This document shows positions 1 to 7,513 of a stretch of DNA of 64,000 nucleotides, in pieces. Each line of letters opens with the position of its first letter. Position 1 is the first letter of the stretch. The stretch lies in the NCBI RefSeq assembly GCF_001542905.1, contig NZ_LOAJ01000001.1, positions 1,426,001 to 1,490,000 on the forward strand, written 5' to 3'. Position numbers and translations under genes: made by a program. The DNA is from Halorubrum aethiopicum (GTDB taxonomy: Archaea > Halobacteriota > Halobacteria > Halobacteriales > Haloferacaceae). The notes below the pieces were generated by a model. The model saw only the letters and a list, made by a program, of their open reading frames with translations. It did not search any database and was not told the origin of the DNA.

Positions 1-1
1 G

Positions 2-1429
2 AACCGCGGCTCGGACGCGATGATCCCGAACCTGCTCGTGAACAACGCGGACACGAAGTCCGCGCCGTTCCGCGACGCGACGGGCGCACACGCCGGCGCG
101 CTGCTCGGCGACGTCCGGCACGACCCGTTCCAGTCCGGCGGGATGGAGACGCCGAGCCACGACCGCGTCGAGGCCGGCGCGATCCACAAGGCGAACAAGG
201 GCGTGCTGTTCATCGACGAGATCAACACGCTCGACATCCGCTCACAGCAGCACCTCATGACGGCGATCCAGGAGGGCGAGTTCTCGATCACGGGCCAGTC
301 CGAGCGCTCCTCGGGCGCGATGGTCCAGACCGAGCCCGTCCCGACGGACTTCGTCATGATCGCGGCCGGGAACCTCGACGCGATGGAGAACATGCACCCG
401 GCGCTGCGCTCCCGGATCAAGGGGTACGGCTACGAGGTGTACATGGAGGACACCATCGAGGACACCCCGAAGATGCGCCGCCAGTACGTGCGCTTCATCG
501 CCCAGGAGGTCGCGAAGGACGGCCGGCTGCCGGAGTTCACGGCGGAGGCGATAGAGGAGGTCATCCTCGAGGCCAAGCGCCGCTCCGGCCGGAAGGGCCA
601 CCTGACGCTTCACTTCCGGAACCTCGGCGGGCTCGTGCGGGTCGCCGGCGACATCGCCCGCGGCGAGGACGCCGACTTCACCACCCGCGACCACGTGTTA
701 CAGGCGAAAGGACGCTCCCGCTCCATCGAACAGCAGCTCGCCGACGACTTCATCGAGCGCCGGAAGGACTACGAGCTGCAGGTCTCGGACGGCTACGTCG
801 TCGGCCGCGTCAACGGCCTCGCCGTGATGGGCGAGGACTCCGGGATCATGCTCCCGGTGATGGCCGAGGTCGCGCCCTCGCAGGGGCCGGGCGAGGTCAT
901 CGCCACGGGTCAGCTGAAGGAGATGGCCCAGGAGTCGGTCTCGAACGTCTCGGCGATCATCAAGAAGTTCTCCGACGAGAACATCTCCGAGATGGACATC
1001 CACATCCAGTTCGTCCAGGCGGGCCAGCAGGGCGTCGACGGGGACAGCGCGTCGATCACGGTCGCGACTGCCGTGATAAGCGCGTTGGAGGACGTCGGCG
1101 TCGACCAGAGCCTCGCGATGACCGGCTCGCTGTCGGTGCGGGGCGACGTGCTCCCCGTCGGCGGCGTCACCCACAAGATCGAGGCGGCCGCGAAGGCCGG
1201 CTGTACCCGGGTGATCATCCCGCAGGCCAACGAGCAGGACGTGATGATCGAGGAGGAGTACGAGGAGATGATCGAGGTCATCCCCGTCTCGCACATCAGC
1301 GAGGTGCTCGACATCGCTCTGGAGGGCGAAGCCGAGAAGGACTCGCTCGTCTCCCGGCTCAAGTCGATCACCGGCTCGGCGCTCAAAGACCAGGGAGTCT
1401 CGAGTCCCTCCAGCCCGAGCCCGCAGTAG
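2..1429 (+). CDS. lonB: Archaeal LonB membrane-type ATP-dependent protease (5' partial)
   Basis: ATP-dependent Lon protease of the archaeal LonB class. It degrades regulatory and damaged proteins and in haloarchaea is membrane-anchored and essential. The window opens inside the gene, in frame from base 2, so the N-terminal start, Walker A and probably the membrane segments are missing. What remains, counting from the first ATG at 20, is the AAA+ Walker B region (LFIDEIN, about residues 60-66), the sensor and lid region, and the C-terminal protease domain. The Ser-Lys dyad is visible: Ser343 in GDSAS and Lys386 in [11 protein letters not shown]. Their 43-residue spacing matches known archaeal Lon enzymes. 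The tail is Ser/Pro rich. No neighbour overlaps it; an oligo-T tract follows the stop. Identification is very secure; only the true start is out of view. Confidence 0.97.
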   Translation, partial: NRGSDAMIPNLLVNNADTKSAPFRDATGAHAGALLGDVRHDPFQSGGMETPSHDRVEAGAIHKANKGVLFIDEINTLDIRSQQHLMTAIQEGEFSITGQSERSSGAMVQTEPVPTDFVMIAAGNLDAMENMHPALRSRIKGYGYEVYMEDTIEDTPKMRRQYVRFIAQEVAKDGRLPEFTAEAIEEVILEAKRRSGRKGHLTLHFRNLGGLVRVAGDIARGEDADFTTRDHVLQAKGRSRSIEQQLADDFIERRKDYELQVSDGYVVGRVNGLAVMGEDSGIMLPVMAEVAPSQGPGEVIATGQLKEMAQESVSNVSAIIKKFSDENISEMDIHIQFVQAGQQGVDGDSASITVATAVISALEDVGVDQSLAMTGSLSVRGDVLPVGGVTHKIEAAAKAGCTRVIIPQANEQDVMIEEEYEEMIEVIPVSHISEVLDIALEGEAEKDSLVSRLKSITGSALKDQGVSSPSSPSPQ

Positions 1430-1449
1430 CGCCCTCGCGCGGCGTCGGT

Positions 1450-1466
1450 CGGTCCCGCCCCTTTTT
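1450..1466 (+). terminator. Oligo-T terminator after lonB
   Basis: A GC-rich stretch ends in five T residues (1462-1466), 33 bases past the lonB stop and before the next start at 1493. Haloarchaea commonly terminate at oligo-T tracts. No strong hairpin is evident, so this is an inference from position and composition. Confidence 0.3.
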
Positions 1467-1492
1467 GTACGGTCGAGGACGTACCCACCTCC

Positions 1493-2275
1493 ATGTCCGG
1501 AAAGCCGACGGTCGGCGAGTACATGACCCGGGACGTCGAGACCGTCAGCCCCGACGACACCGTGGCGTCGGTCGCGAAGCGGATGGTCGAGACGGCCGGT
1601 CACAAGGGGTTTCCCGTCACTCAGGGGCGGACCGTCGAGGGGTTCGTCTCGGCGGGCGACCTGCTCTTGGCCGACGACGACGCCCCCGTGTTCACGGTGA
1701 TGTCCGAGGACCTGATCGTCGCCCATCCCGACATGAAGGTCACCGACGCCGCCCGCGTCATCCTCCGGTCGGGGATCCAGAAGCTCCCGGTCGTCGACGA
1801 CGCCGACAACCTCGTCGGGATCATCTCGAACACGGACGTCGTTCGCTCGCAGATCGAGCGGGCGACCCCCGGGAAGGTCGGGAAGCTGATGCGCACGCTC
1901 GAGCAGATCCACGGCGTCGCACTCGACGAGGAGCGCCGCGAGGTCCGCCTCGACGACCTCACGCCCACGCAGGCGCGGGTGTACGCCGACGAGCTGGAGG
2001 GCAGACAGTACGAGCTGGACCGGGGGCTCGCCGAGCCGCTCGTCGTCATCGACAACGACGGCGTCCTCCACCTCGCGGACGGCCACCACCGCGTGATGGC
2101 CGCCCACGAGATGGGGATCGAGACGATGGACGCGTACGTCATCGTCACGCGGAGCCCGGTCGACCTCGGGATGGCCAAGACCGCGGAGAAGGAGGGACTG
2201 GAGTCGATCGCCGACATCGAGGTGGTCGACTACGCGCGCCACCCGCTCGTGGAGACGACGAAGCGGCTCCAGTGA
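1493..2275 (+). CDS. CBS-domain protein with ParB-like nuclease-type domain
   Basis: A 260-residue cytoplasmic protein. Residues 1-125 form two CBS motifs (GEYMTRDVETVSPDD and VMSEDLIVAHPDMKV starts), a module that binds adenine nucleotides and usually senses energy state. Residues about 140-235 form a ParB/sulfiredoxin-type domain with the signature LADGHHR, the fold used for nucleotide or DNA handling in ParB-N and related enzymes. The pairing suggests a nucleotide-gated regulator or kinase-like enzyme, but the substrate cannot be told from sequence. It stands alone, co-oriented with lonB and the deiminase-like gene downstream (43-base gap with its own T-run at about 2291). Domain calls are strong, function unknown. 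Confidence 0.85.
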   Translation: MSGKPTVGEYMTRDVETVSPDDTVASVAKRMVETAGHKGFPVTQGRTVEGFVSAGDLLLADDDAPVFTVMSEDLIVAHPDMKVTDAARVILRSGIQKLPVVDDADNLVGIISNTDVVRSQIERATPGKVGKLMRTLEQIHGVALDEERREVRLDDLTPTQARVYADELEGRQYELDRGLAEPLVVIDNDGVLHLADGHHRVMAAHEMGIETMDAYVIVTRSPVDLGMAKTAEKEGLESIADIEVVDYARHPLVETTKRLQ

Positions 2276-2318
2276 CCGGGGGCGGGAGCTTTTTCGCCGC
2301 CGCCCGCGACTCGGAGGT

Positions 2319-3512
2319 ATGTCCGAGTATTCGGTCCGTGCGGAGTGGGAACGGCTCTCCGCCGTCAGGGTCCACACGCCGGGCCTCGAACTGTGGTCGG
2401 GGAGCCTCGCGCCCGAGGCGAACCTGTTCGAGGACCACGTCCCGCCCGAGCAGGCGCGACGCGAGCACGAACGGCTCGTCGAGACGCTCGAATCGACGCA
2501 CGTCGAGGTCCACCGCCTGGCCGAGGACCTCGCCGGCGACGCGCTCGACGAGTTGACGCGGGACGCCCTCGAGACGGGTGACGTCGATCGCGTCGACGAC
2601 GTGCTCGCCGCCTTCTCGCCGCGCGAGAAGCTCCAGGTCGTTCTCTCGCGGCCGAGCCTCACGCCCGAGACGACCGCCGACGGCGGGACCGACGGGGCGT
2701 CGGTGACGCTCGATTCGCCGATCTCGAACGTCTACTTCCAGCGCGACACGACGATCGTCGGGGACCGGGGACCGATCCTCTGTCACATGTCGAAGCCGAT
2801 CCGGCGGCGCGAGGAGCCGATCGTCAAACGCGCCTGGGAGTCGATCGGGGCGGACCTCCGCTACGAGATGACGGGCGAGCCGCTCGAGGGCGGCGAGTTC
2901 ATGCCTGCGGGCGAGTTCGCGCTGCTCGGCGTCTCCGCCGAGGTCGACGGCGAGGAGCACGTCATCAGGACCAGCTACGAGGCGGGCGAGCGACTGATGC
3001 GCGAGGGCGCGGTCGGCTACGACGAGTTCGGGCTGGTGCGCGCCCCGCTGGAGGCCGACCGAACGCACCGGGTCGACCGCGGGCTCGGCTCCCGGGTGAT
3101 GCATCTGCTCGGCTGGTTCAACATCGCCGCGGAGGGGCTGGCCGTGCTCGACGCCGATCTGGCCGAGGCGGCCGACGTCGACGTCTATCGTAAACGGGGC
3201 GATATCTACGAGCACAGCCACACCACCTCGACGCTGGAGTACGTGCGCGACGAGAGGGGGTTCGACGTGATCGACGTCGCCGCCGGGGAGCGGTGGCCGA
3301 CCAACTTCCTCGCGATCGACGACGGCACCGTGATCCCGCTGTACGAGCCGGACGAGGACGGGGAGTATCGACCCGAGAACAATCCGACCATCGAGGCGCT
3401 CCGGGACCGCGGCGTGACGATCCTCCCCGATGGAGTCGGGATCCCGCGGGCCGCGCTCACGAACGGGGCCGGCGGGCTCCACTGTATGACGACGCCGATC
3501 GCTCGCGAGTAG
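2319..3512 (+). CDS. arcA: Arginine deiminase-family protein
   Basis: A 397-residue member of the guanidino-group modifying superfamily, closest in layout to arginine deiminase, which hydrolyses arginine to citrulline and ammonia. Visible landmarks are the N-terminal RVHTPG, the YFQRDTTIV segment (equivalent to the family's FTRD), LEGGEF (residues about 190-195), the active-site His262 in VMHLLGW, and the nucleophile Cys389 in GGLHCMTTPI near the C-terminus. Oddity: the family normally reads His-Leu-Asp after the catalytic His, and the guanidinium-binding Asp is here Leu264. It may be a divergent or altered-specificity deiminase. No arcB, arcC or arcD neighbours are present, so a fermentation arc operon is not supported. 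Confidence 0.8.
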   Translation: MSEYSVRAEWERLSAVRVHTPGLELWSGSLAPEANLFEDHVPPEQARREHERLVETLESTHVEVHRLAEDLAGDALDELTRDALETGDVDRVDDVLAAFSPREKLQVVLSRPSLTPETTADGGTDGASVTLDSPISNVYFQRDTTIVGDRGPILCHMSKPIRRREEPIVKRAWESIGADLRYEMTGEPLEGGEFMPAGEFALLGVSAEVDGEEHVIRTSYEAGERLMREGAVGYDEFGLVRAPLEADRTHRVDRGLGSRVMHLLGWFNIAAEGLAVLDADLAEAADVDVYRKRGDIYEHSHTTSTLEYVRDERGFDVIDVAAGERWPTNFLAIDDGTVIPLYEPDEDGEYRPENNPTIEALRDRGVTILPDGVGIPRAALTNGAGGLHCMTTPIARE

Positions 3513-3523
3513 CACCGGGATAT

Positions 3524-3580
3524 CGGATCGCTTCGCACCGAGGATCGGACCACTTCGCACCGAGGGGTCGGATCACTCCG
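3524..3580. repeat. Short degenerate tandem repeat
   Basis: About 2.5 copies of a 22-23 base unit with core CTTCGCACCGAGG occupy 3524-3545, 3546-3568 and 3569-3580, directly after the deiminase-like gene. This is probably replication slippage; no function is apparent. Confidence 0.6.
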
Positions 3581-3638
3581 TTCCGCGCCGCGACCCTCCG
3601 ACGGCACCTTTTTGTAAACGAACCGAGTAGTTCCGGGC

Positions 3639-3899
3639 ATGGGACGAATCAGAACCGCGATCTCACGGGCGAAGTACGCCGCCGTCGGCGCGGCCCTCGG
3701 GGCCGCGGTCGGCGGGTTGATGAACCGCAACGCGGCGAGCACCGGCGGCGCGCTCGGCGGCCTCGCCGGCGCGACGGTCGGGGAGATCCGGGTCGGCGAG
3801 TGTGACCTCTTCGACGGCTTCCGGCCCGGAGGCGGCGGCGACGCGACGGACGGTGACTCGACGGACGGCGACGCCGAAGCGACCGGATCGGCCGCCTGA
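3639..3899 (+). CDS. Small glycine-zipper-like hypothetical protein
   Basis: An 86-residue protein. A basic start (MGRIRTAISRAKY) is followed by a Gly/Ala-rich hydrophobic stretch (residues about 14-50, repeated Gly spacing as in glycine-zipper membrane helices), then an acidic Asp/Thr/Gly tail. It is preceded by a T-rich element at 3609-3616 and is not overlapped by a neighbour. No family recognised. The basic-hydrophobic-acidic layout suggests a small membrane-associated protein, but this is inference. Confidence 0.6.
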   Translation: MGRIRTAISRAKYAAVGAALGAAVGGLMNRNAASTGGALGGLAGATVGEIRVGECDLFDGFRPGGGGDATDGDSTDGDAEATGSAA

Positions 3900-3994
3900 G
3901 GCGGGCGAACGGAACGGCCCTTTCCGCCGATCGCCGGTGCTCCTCGATCGACACACCGGGACGCATATACGAGTTCGCGCGCAGTTCTCCGAGT

Positions 3995-4879
3995 ATGACC
4001 ACCGACGGGAGCGACGCGGGCTGGTTCGAGTCCGTTCCGCCGGACGACCTCGGCGCCGCCCGCGACGCGATCGAGGGCGGGAGCGTCGAGTCGCCCGCGG
4101 ACTGGCCGCGCCTCGCGGTTGAGTCCGGCTTCGCGGACGACGCCGACGACTACTACGACCGGCTCCGAGAGGCCACGCTCCACGCGACCCGCGAGGCCGT
4201 CGCGGAGCGCGAGCGCGCGGACGACCGACAACTGATCCACGCCGTCCGCGCGATGGACGACTGCGAGCGCGTCGCGAACGAGCTCGCGGAGCGGGCCGTC
4301 GAGTGGGCGGGGAGTCGATTCGACGACGTCGACGCCGGGATCGCGGGGGCCCGCGCGATCGCCGACCGGAAGCCCGACGACGGGATCGACCGGCGGGTGA
4401 TCTCGCTGGCCTCGCGTGCGGCCGCGCTCGCGGACGAGCGGGACGAACTCGCGGCGACGATCGACCGGGTCGCACCCGTGGTCGCGCCGAACCTCGCCGA
4501 CATGGCCGGCCCGGAGCTCGCGGCGCGGCTGATCGCGCTCGCGGGCGGGCTGGAGTCGCTGGCGAAGAAGCCCTCGGGGACCGTCCAGGTGCTCGGCGCG
4601 GAGGACGCGCTGTTCGCGCACCTCTCCGGCCGCGCGCCCTCGCCGAAACACGGGATCATCTACACCCACGAGTTCGTCCGCGGGACCCGGCCCGAGGACC
4701 GCGGGTCGGCAGCGCGGGCGCTCGCGGGGAAGCTGGCGCTCGCGGCGCGCGCGGACCACTACTCGGGGGAGTACCGCGAGGTGCTCCACGAGGACCTCCG
4801 CGAGCGGATGGCGACGATCCGGGCGCGGGCGGACGCGGACGAGGACACGGACGGCGGCACGGAGGTCGACGATGAGTGA
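3995..4879 (+). CDS. nop5: Nop5/Nop56-family C/D box RNP protein
   Basis: Core scaffold of the archaeal C/D box ribonucleoprotein that guides 2'-O-methylation of rRNA and tRNA. At 294 residues it is shorter than many Nop5 proteins. The Nop domain is clear: VVAPNLADMAGPELAARLI (about residues 162-180) and the signature GAEDALFAH followed by PKHGIIYTHEFV. The central coiled region (about 60-150) is alpha-helical and would bind fibrillarin and dimerise. The tail is acidic, typical of halophiles, and lacks a long Lys-rich extension. Its stop overlaps the fibrillarin start by 8 bases, so the two subunits are translationally coupled. L7Ae is not in this window. Confidence 0.95.
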   Translation: MTTDGSDAGWFESVPPDDLGAARDAIEGGSVESPADWPRLAVESGFADDADDYYDRLREATLHATREAVAERERADDRQLIHAVRAMDDCERVANELAERAVEWAGSRFDDVDAGIAGARAIADRKPDDGIDRRVISLASRAAALADERDELAATIDRVAPVVAPNLADMAGPELAARLIALAGGLESLAKKPSGTVQVLGAEDALFAHLSGRAPSPKHGIIYTHEFVRGTRPEDRGSAARALAGKLALAARADHYSGEYREVLHEDLRERMATIRARADADEDTDGGTEVDDE

Positions 4880-5507
4880 CTCGCTTCCCGCCGGCGTCGA
4901 GCGCCGCGAGATCGACGGCGAGACGCGGCTCGCGACCCGCGGCCCGCCGGTCTACGGCGAGCCGACCGACGGCGAGTGGCGCGCGTGGGACCCCGAGCGG
5001 TCGAAGCTCGGCGGGATGTTCGAACTCGGCTTCGACACGGGCCTTTCGGGCGGCGAGACGGTGCTGTACCTCGGCGCGGCCTCGGGGACGACCGCGAGCC
5101 ACGTCGCCGACTTCGCCGGCCCGACGTACGCCGTGGAGTTCGCGCCGCGGCCGACGCGGGACCTCCTCGAGGTCGCCGAACCCCGCGACCGGCTGTTCCC
5201 CCTCCTGAAGGACGCCCGGAAGCCGGAGACGTACGCCCACGTCGTCGAGAGCGGCGTCGACGCGGTCGTCCAGGACGTCGCGACGCGCGGACAGGCGGCG
5301 GTGGCGACGCGGAACGCGCGCTTTCTCGCCGACGACGGACGCCTGCTGCTGGCGGTGAAAGCGCGCAGCGAGGACGTGACCGCCGAGCCGGACGACGTGT
5401 TCGCCGAGGTGCTCGCGGAACTCGAGGGAACCTACGAGGTGCTCGAGACCCGCCGGCTCGACCGCTTCCACGAGGACCACCTCGGCGTCGTGGCGACGCC
5501 GCGGTGA
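4872..5507 (+). CDS. flpA: Fibrillarin-like rRNA/tRNA 2'-O-methyltransferase
   Basis: The catalytic subunit of the C/D box RNP, using S-adenosylmethionine to methylate ribose 2'-OH at guide-selected sites. The 211-residue protein shows the archaeal fibrillarin N-terminal strand region, then the Rossmann SAM-binding loop VLYLGAASGTTASHVAD (about residues 64-80), YAVEF (motif II), LKDARKPETY, and VVQDVATRGQ, ending in FHEDHLGVVATP. The start ATG lies inside the nop5 3' end (8-base overlap), the usual archaeal arrangement. Spacing and orientation make a two-gene operon certain in practice. It is convergent with the XRE gene downstream. Confidence 0.96.
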   Translation: MSDSLPAGVERREIDGETRLATRGPPVYGEPTDGEWRAWDPERSKLGGMFELGFDTGLSGGETVLYLGAASGTTASHVADFAGPTYAVEFAPRPTRDLLEVAEPRDRLFPLLKDARKPETYAHVVESGVDAVVQDVATRGQAAVATRNARFLADDGRLLLAVKARSEDVTAEPDDVFAEVLAELEGTYEVLETRRLDRFHEDHLGVVATPR

Positions 5508-5536
5508 GGAGGCGGCGACCGTTCCGAGGGCGGGCC

Positions 5537-5731
5537 TCACGCCTCCGGGTCGAACAGGTCCTCGATCGCGCAGTCGAAGTGATCGGCCAGCGCGAACGCC
5601 AACTCGAGGGAGGGATCGTACCGCTCGCGCTCGATCGAGTTTATCGTCTGGCGGCTGACGCCGACGGCGGCCGCCAGGTCAGCCTGGCTCTCGCCGGTGT
5701 CCTCGCGCCGTTCGGCCAGGTCGTTTCTCAT
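5537..5731 (-). CDS. XRE-family HTH regulator
   Basis: A 64-residue single-domain Cro/C1-type DNA-binding protein. The whole chain is the HTH fold: LAERREDTGESQADLAAAVG, then VSRQTINSIERERYDPSLEL as recognition helix, ending DLFDPEA. The start MRNDLAERR is chosen because it gives a 4-base ATGA overlap with the upstream membrane protein; a longer frame start at 5794 would run into that gene. It is the second gene of a two-gene operon. Tandem 16-base palindromes in front of the operon (6165-6197) are the obvious candidate operator, implying autoregulation. Family known, target inferred. Confidence 0.92.
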   Translation of the reverse strand: MRNDLAERREDTGESQADLAAAVGVSRQTINSIERERYDPSLELAFALADHFDCAIEDLFDPEA

Positions 5732-6144
5732 GTCCGCCCGCGGAGGACGGTGTAGATCACGCCGAAGACCGCGTACAGCGCGACGAGCGCCCACATCGCG
5801 CCGGAGAACGCGCCCGGCAGGTCGACGACGCCGCCCTCCTCCAAGACGAGCCCGCCCGGCCCGCCGAGGACGAGGACGAACGCGAAGACGTTGAGGGTGT
5901 ACTCGCTGGCCTTCCGCTCTATCGCCGCGTCGCGTTCGTCGTACAGGTCGACCGGGCTCGCGCGCCAGACGGCGAAGACGCCGAAGAAGCCGGCCCAGTA
6001 GACGAGGACGCCGAGCACGAACCGGTCGACGGCGATGCCGGCGAAGAGGCCGAGCATGCCCGCGATCAGGGAGCCGTACATCAGCCGTCTGTAGCGCCGT
6101 CGCGTGGAGAGCGGGTCGGTCGTGGTGTGGGTGTTCCGTGTCAT
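5728..6144 (-). CDS. DUF2178-like membrane protein paired with XRE regulator
   Basis: A 138-residue integral membrane protein with about four hydrophobic segments: residues about 20-38 (LMYGSLIAGMLGLFAGIAV), 41-58, 85-105 and 115-133. Between TM2 and TM3 is a charged loop (YDERDAAIERKASEYT). This layout matches small membrane proteins of the DUF2178 type, which are often encoded beside small XRE regulators. The start at 6144 (MTRNTHTTTD) sits 21 bases after the palindromic operator. Because its stop overlaps the regulator's start, the two are made together. A likely role is membrane sensing that modulates the regulator; this is inferred from context only. Confidence 0.8.
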   Translation of the reverse strand: MTRNTHTTTDPLSTRRRYRRLMYGSLIAGMLGLFAGIAVDRFVLGVLVYWAGFFGVFAVWRASPVDLYDERDAAIERKASEYTLNVFAFVLVLGGPGGLVLEEGGVVDLPGAFSGAMWALVALYAVFGVIYTVLRGRT

Positions 6145-6164
6145 GAGCGGGGATCCGAATTTGT

Positions 6165-6197
6165 GTAAAGCTCGCTTTACAGTAAAGGAGACTTTAC
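6165..6197. promoter_or_regulatory. Two tandem perfect 16-bp palindromes, candidate XRE operator
   Basis: GTAAAG-N4-CTTTAC occurs twice: 6165-6180 and 6182-6197, one base apart, with identical arms and different 4-base spacers (ctcg and gaga). The centre-to-centre distance is 17 bp. It lies between a TATA-like box (6205-6210, minus strand) and the start codon at 6144 of the membrane-protein/XRE operon, so it would cover the predicted transcription start. Dimeric HTH proteins bind such sites. The sequence is plainly visible; the regulator assignment is inferred. Confidence 0.85.
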
Positions 6198-6204
6198 ACA
6201 CGGA

Positions 6205-6210
6205 TTTAAA
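6205..6210 (-). promoter_or_regulatory. TATA-like box for membrane-protein/XRE operon
   Basis: TTTAAA (inside the palindrome CGGATTTAAATCCG) about 25-30 bases upstream of the tandem operator centre on the minus strand. The predicted start of transcription near 6180 falls within the operator, so a bound regulator would block initiation. Confidence 0.55.
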
Positions 6211-6251
6211 TCCGTCGCTCGGATGGACCCGTCGATCGGGCATCGGTCGGC

Positions 6252-6560
6252 TCACCACGTCGGCGGCGAGAAGCCGGCGTTCTCGAGGAGGGGTTTCCAG
6301 CGCTTCTGGACGGAGAGCCGCGAGACGTCCATGGCGTCGGCAACGGCGGACTGGGGTCGTTCCTGGCCGCGGATCAGCGCGGCGGCGTAGAGGCTGGCGG
6401 CGGCGGCGGCGGGTTTCGAGCGCTCCTCGTCGGGGATCTCCGAGAGGAAGAGGTCGGTCGCGGTCGAGCAGGCGTCGTCGTCGAGACCGAGGTCGGCGCA
6501 GGCGTCCTCGATGCGGTCGATCCACTCGGCGTTGTCGACGCGGTCACTCGCCCGGTACAT
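6252..6560 (-). CDS. Mini TFB-like (cyclin-fold) protein
   Basis: A 102-residue protein that looks like one cyclin-type repeat of transcription factor B with its terminal HTH: AACADLGL-type helix, SKPAAAAASLYAAALI (the TFB KSPxGLAAAAxYxA equivalent), then SAVADAMDVSRLSVQKRWK (recognition helix) and a short end. It lacks the N-terminal zinc ribbon and B-finger, so it cannot be a full initiation factor. It may modulate promoter choice or bind TBP/DNA. The start MYRASDRVDN at 6560 is the first ATG in a plausible position; longer upstream frames run antisense through tRNA-Leu. It is divergent from the tRNA gene. Confidence 0.8.
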   Translation of the reverse strand: MYRASDRVDNAEWIDRIEDACADLGLDDDACSTATDLFLSEIPDEERSKPAAAAASLYAAALIRGQERPQSAVADAMDVSRLSVQKRWKPLLENAGFSPPTW

Positions 6561-6671
6561 GCCTCGTGGTTGGCGGCCGGGATACAAAAAGGGGTCGCGG
6601 GCTCCGCGGTCGGCGAGGGTCGGGCCGGCGGTCGTCAGGTTCTTGAATCGGTTTCGCCTACGTGCTGTCGC

Positions 6672-6756
6672 GCGCGGGTTGCCGAGCCAGGCCAAAGGCG
6701 TAGCGCTTAGGACGCTATCCCGTAGGGGTCCGCCGGTTCGAATCCGGTCCCGCGCA
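6672..6756 (+). tRNA. tRNA-Leu (anticodon TAG)
   Basis: An 85-nt class II tRNA. The acceptor stem GCGCGGG (6672-6678) pairs with CCCGCGC (6749-6755), with discriminator A at 6756. The D arm has GCC/GGC. The anticodon stem-loop is TAGCG-CTTAGGA-CGCTA with anticodon TAG. The long variable arm has the CCC-GTA-GGG stem, and the T arm is GCCGG-TTCGAAT-CCGGT. CCA is not encoded. It decodes CUA/CUG-type leucine codons. Confidence 0.96.
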
Positions 6757-6808
6757 TACTGCCTCGAGCGAACGTGAGAGGCATGTATGCGCGCAGGATT
6801 CGAATCCG
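6752..6808. repeat. Inverted partial copy of the tRNA-Leu 3' end
   Basis: The tRNA 3' end plus trailer (GCGCATAC and TGCCTC, 6752-6765) is repeated in inverted form (GAGGCA 6778-6783 and GTATGCGC 6785-6792), with a 12-base loop and one bulged T. Beyond the stem, the inverted copy continues with a second T-loop-like TTCGAATCC (on the minus strand, to 6808). It could act as a strong hairpin terminator, or be the scar of an integration or recombination event at the tRNA end. Confidence 0.7.
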
Positions 6809-6863
6809 TTCCCTCTCGTTTCGGGCCACAAACCGTATTCCGGCGCGAATCCTGGGTGAGCGT

Positions 6864-7100
6864 ATGGCCCGTGAAGTCACACACGAGGCGGACGAACCGG
6901 TGCGGCTCGACGAGACGGACATGGGGGACGACGGCCTGATCTACGTCTGTCGATGCGGGCTCTCGAGGTCGAAACCGCTCTGTGACGGCTCGCACAAGGC
7001 CGCCGCCGACGAGGAGGAGGGCGTCCTCTACAAGTACGAGAACGACGATCCGGACGGACCGCGACGGGAGGTGGCCGAGATCGTCTACGCGGATGAGTGA
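6864..7100 (+). CDS. CDGSH iron-sulfur domain protein
   Basis: A 78-residue protein whose centre is the CDGSH zinc-finger-like motif YVCRCGLSRSKPLCDGSHK: three Cys and one His that would coordinate a 2Fe-2S cluster. Flanks are acidic. The start MAREVTHEADEP (6864) is preferred because the longer frame upstream runs into the tRNA 3' repeat. CDGSH proteins serve in redox sensing or electron and cluster transfer; the specific partner here is unknown. Single gene, followed by a repeat-rich spacer. Confidence 0.9.
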   Translation: MAREVTHEADEPVRLDETDMGDDGLIYVCRCGLSRSKPLCDGSHKAAADEEEGVLYKYENDDPDGPRREVAEIVYADE

Positions 7101-7513
7101 CGGGCTTCCGAAGCCCCAGCGGCTCGGTCGTACGTCGTTGCTAACGCGGTGACCGTCTCCAAAGCCCCAACTGCTCGGCTGTACGAAGTGAGACAGACGA
7201 CTGCGAAGAGCACCTCCAAAGCCCCAGCCGGCTCCGGTCGAGGGCCTCGCTGTGCTCCTCGTCGCTCACTACGTTCGCTCCTGTGGTGCTTGCGTCGGCC
7301 GTCTTCCCGGAGCCGGCTGCCCCTTTGAGTCCCCCGACCGCAACCGTCCCGCACCTCACGCCTCCCCAGCCTCGCGGCTCCTTTCAGTCGCCGCGTCCCT
7401 CGCGGGCTCCTCGCGCCCCTCCGGGGCACTCGGAGGCGCGCCACCGCTTGGTTTGGGTCGTCCACGTGCCGGGGACGGTTTCAAGTACTCGCTGCCCCCA
7501 CCCACGAGCAGTG
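7101..7513. repeat. Repeat-rich non-coding spacer (CCAAAGCCCCAGC family)
   Basis: A gene-free stretch of about 410 bases. Three near-copies of a 22-23 base motif, roughly CTCCAAAGCCCCAGCNGCTCGG, sit at 7105-7127, 7157-7178 and 7214-7236. They are followed by a stretch with alternating CTCGC/CTCC and GCTC words (CTCCTCGTCGCTCACTACGTTCGCTCCTG and on). No convincing coding region: the apparent frames have Arg/Pro/Ser shadow composition. It looks like a dispersed intergenic repeat family rather than an IS, since no terminal repeats or transposase are present. Confidence 0.65.

Noticed and set aside
6774-6863. Upstream ATG start for the CDGSH protein
   Set aside because: The extra 30 residues are basic and derive from the tRNA 3' inverted repeat; the ATG at 6864 begins acidic halophilic sequence.
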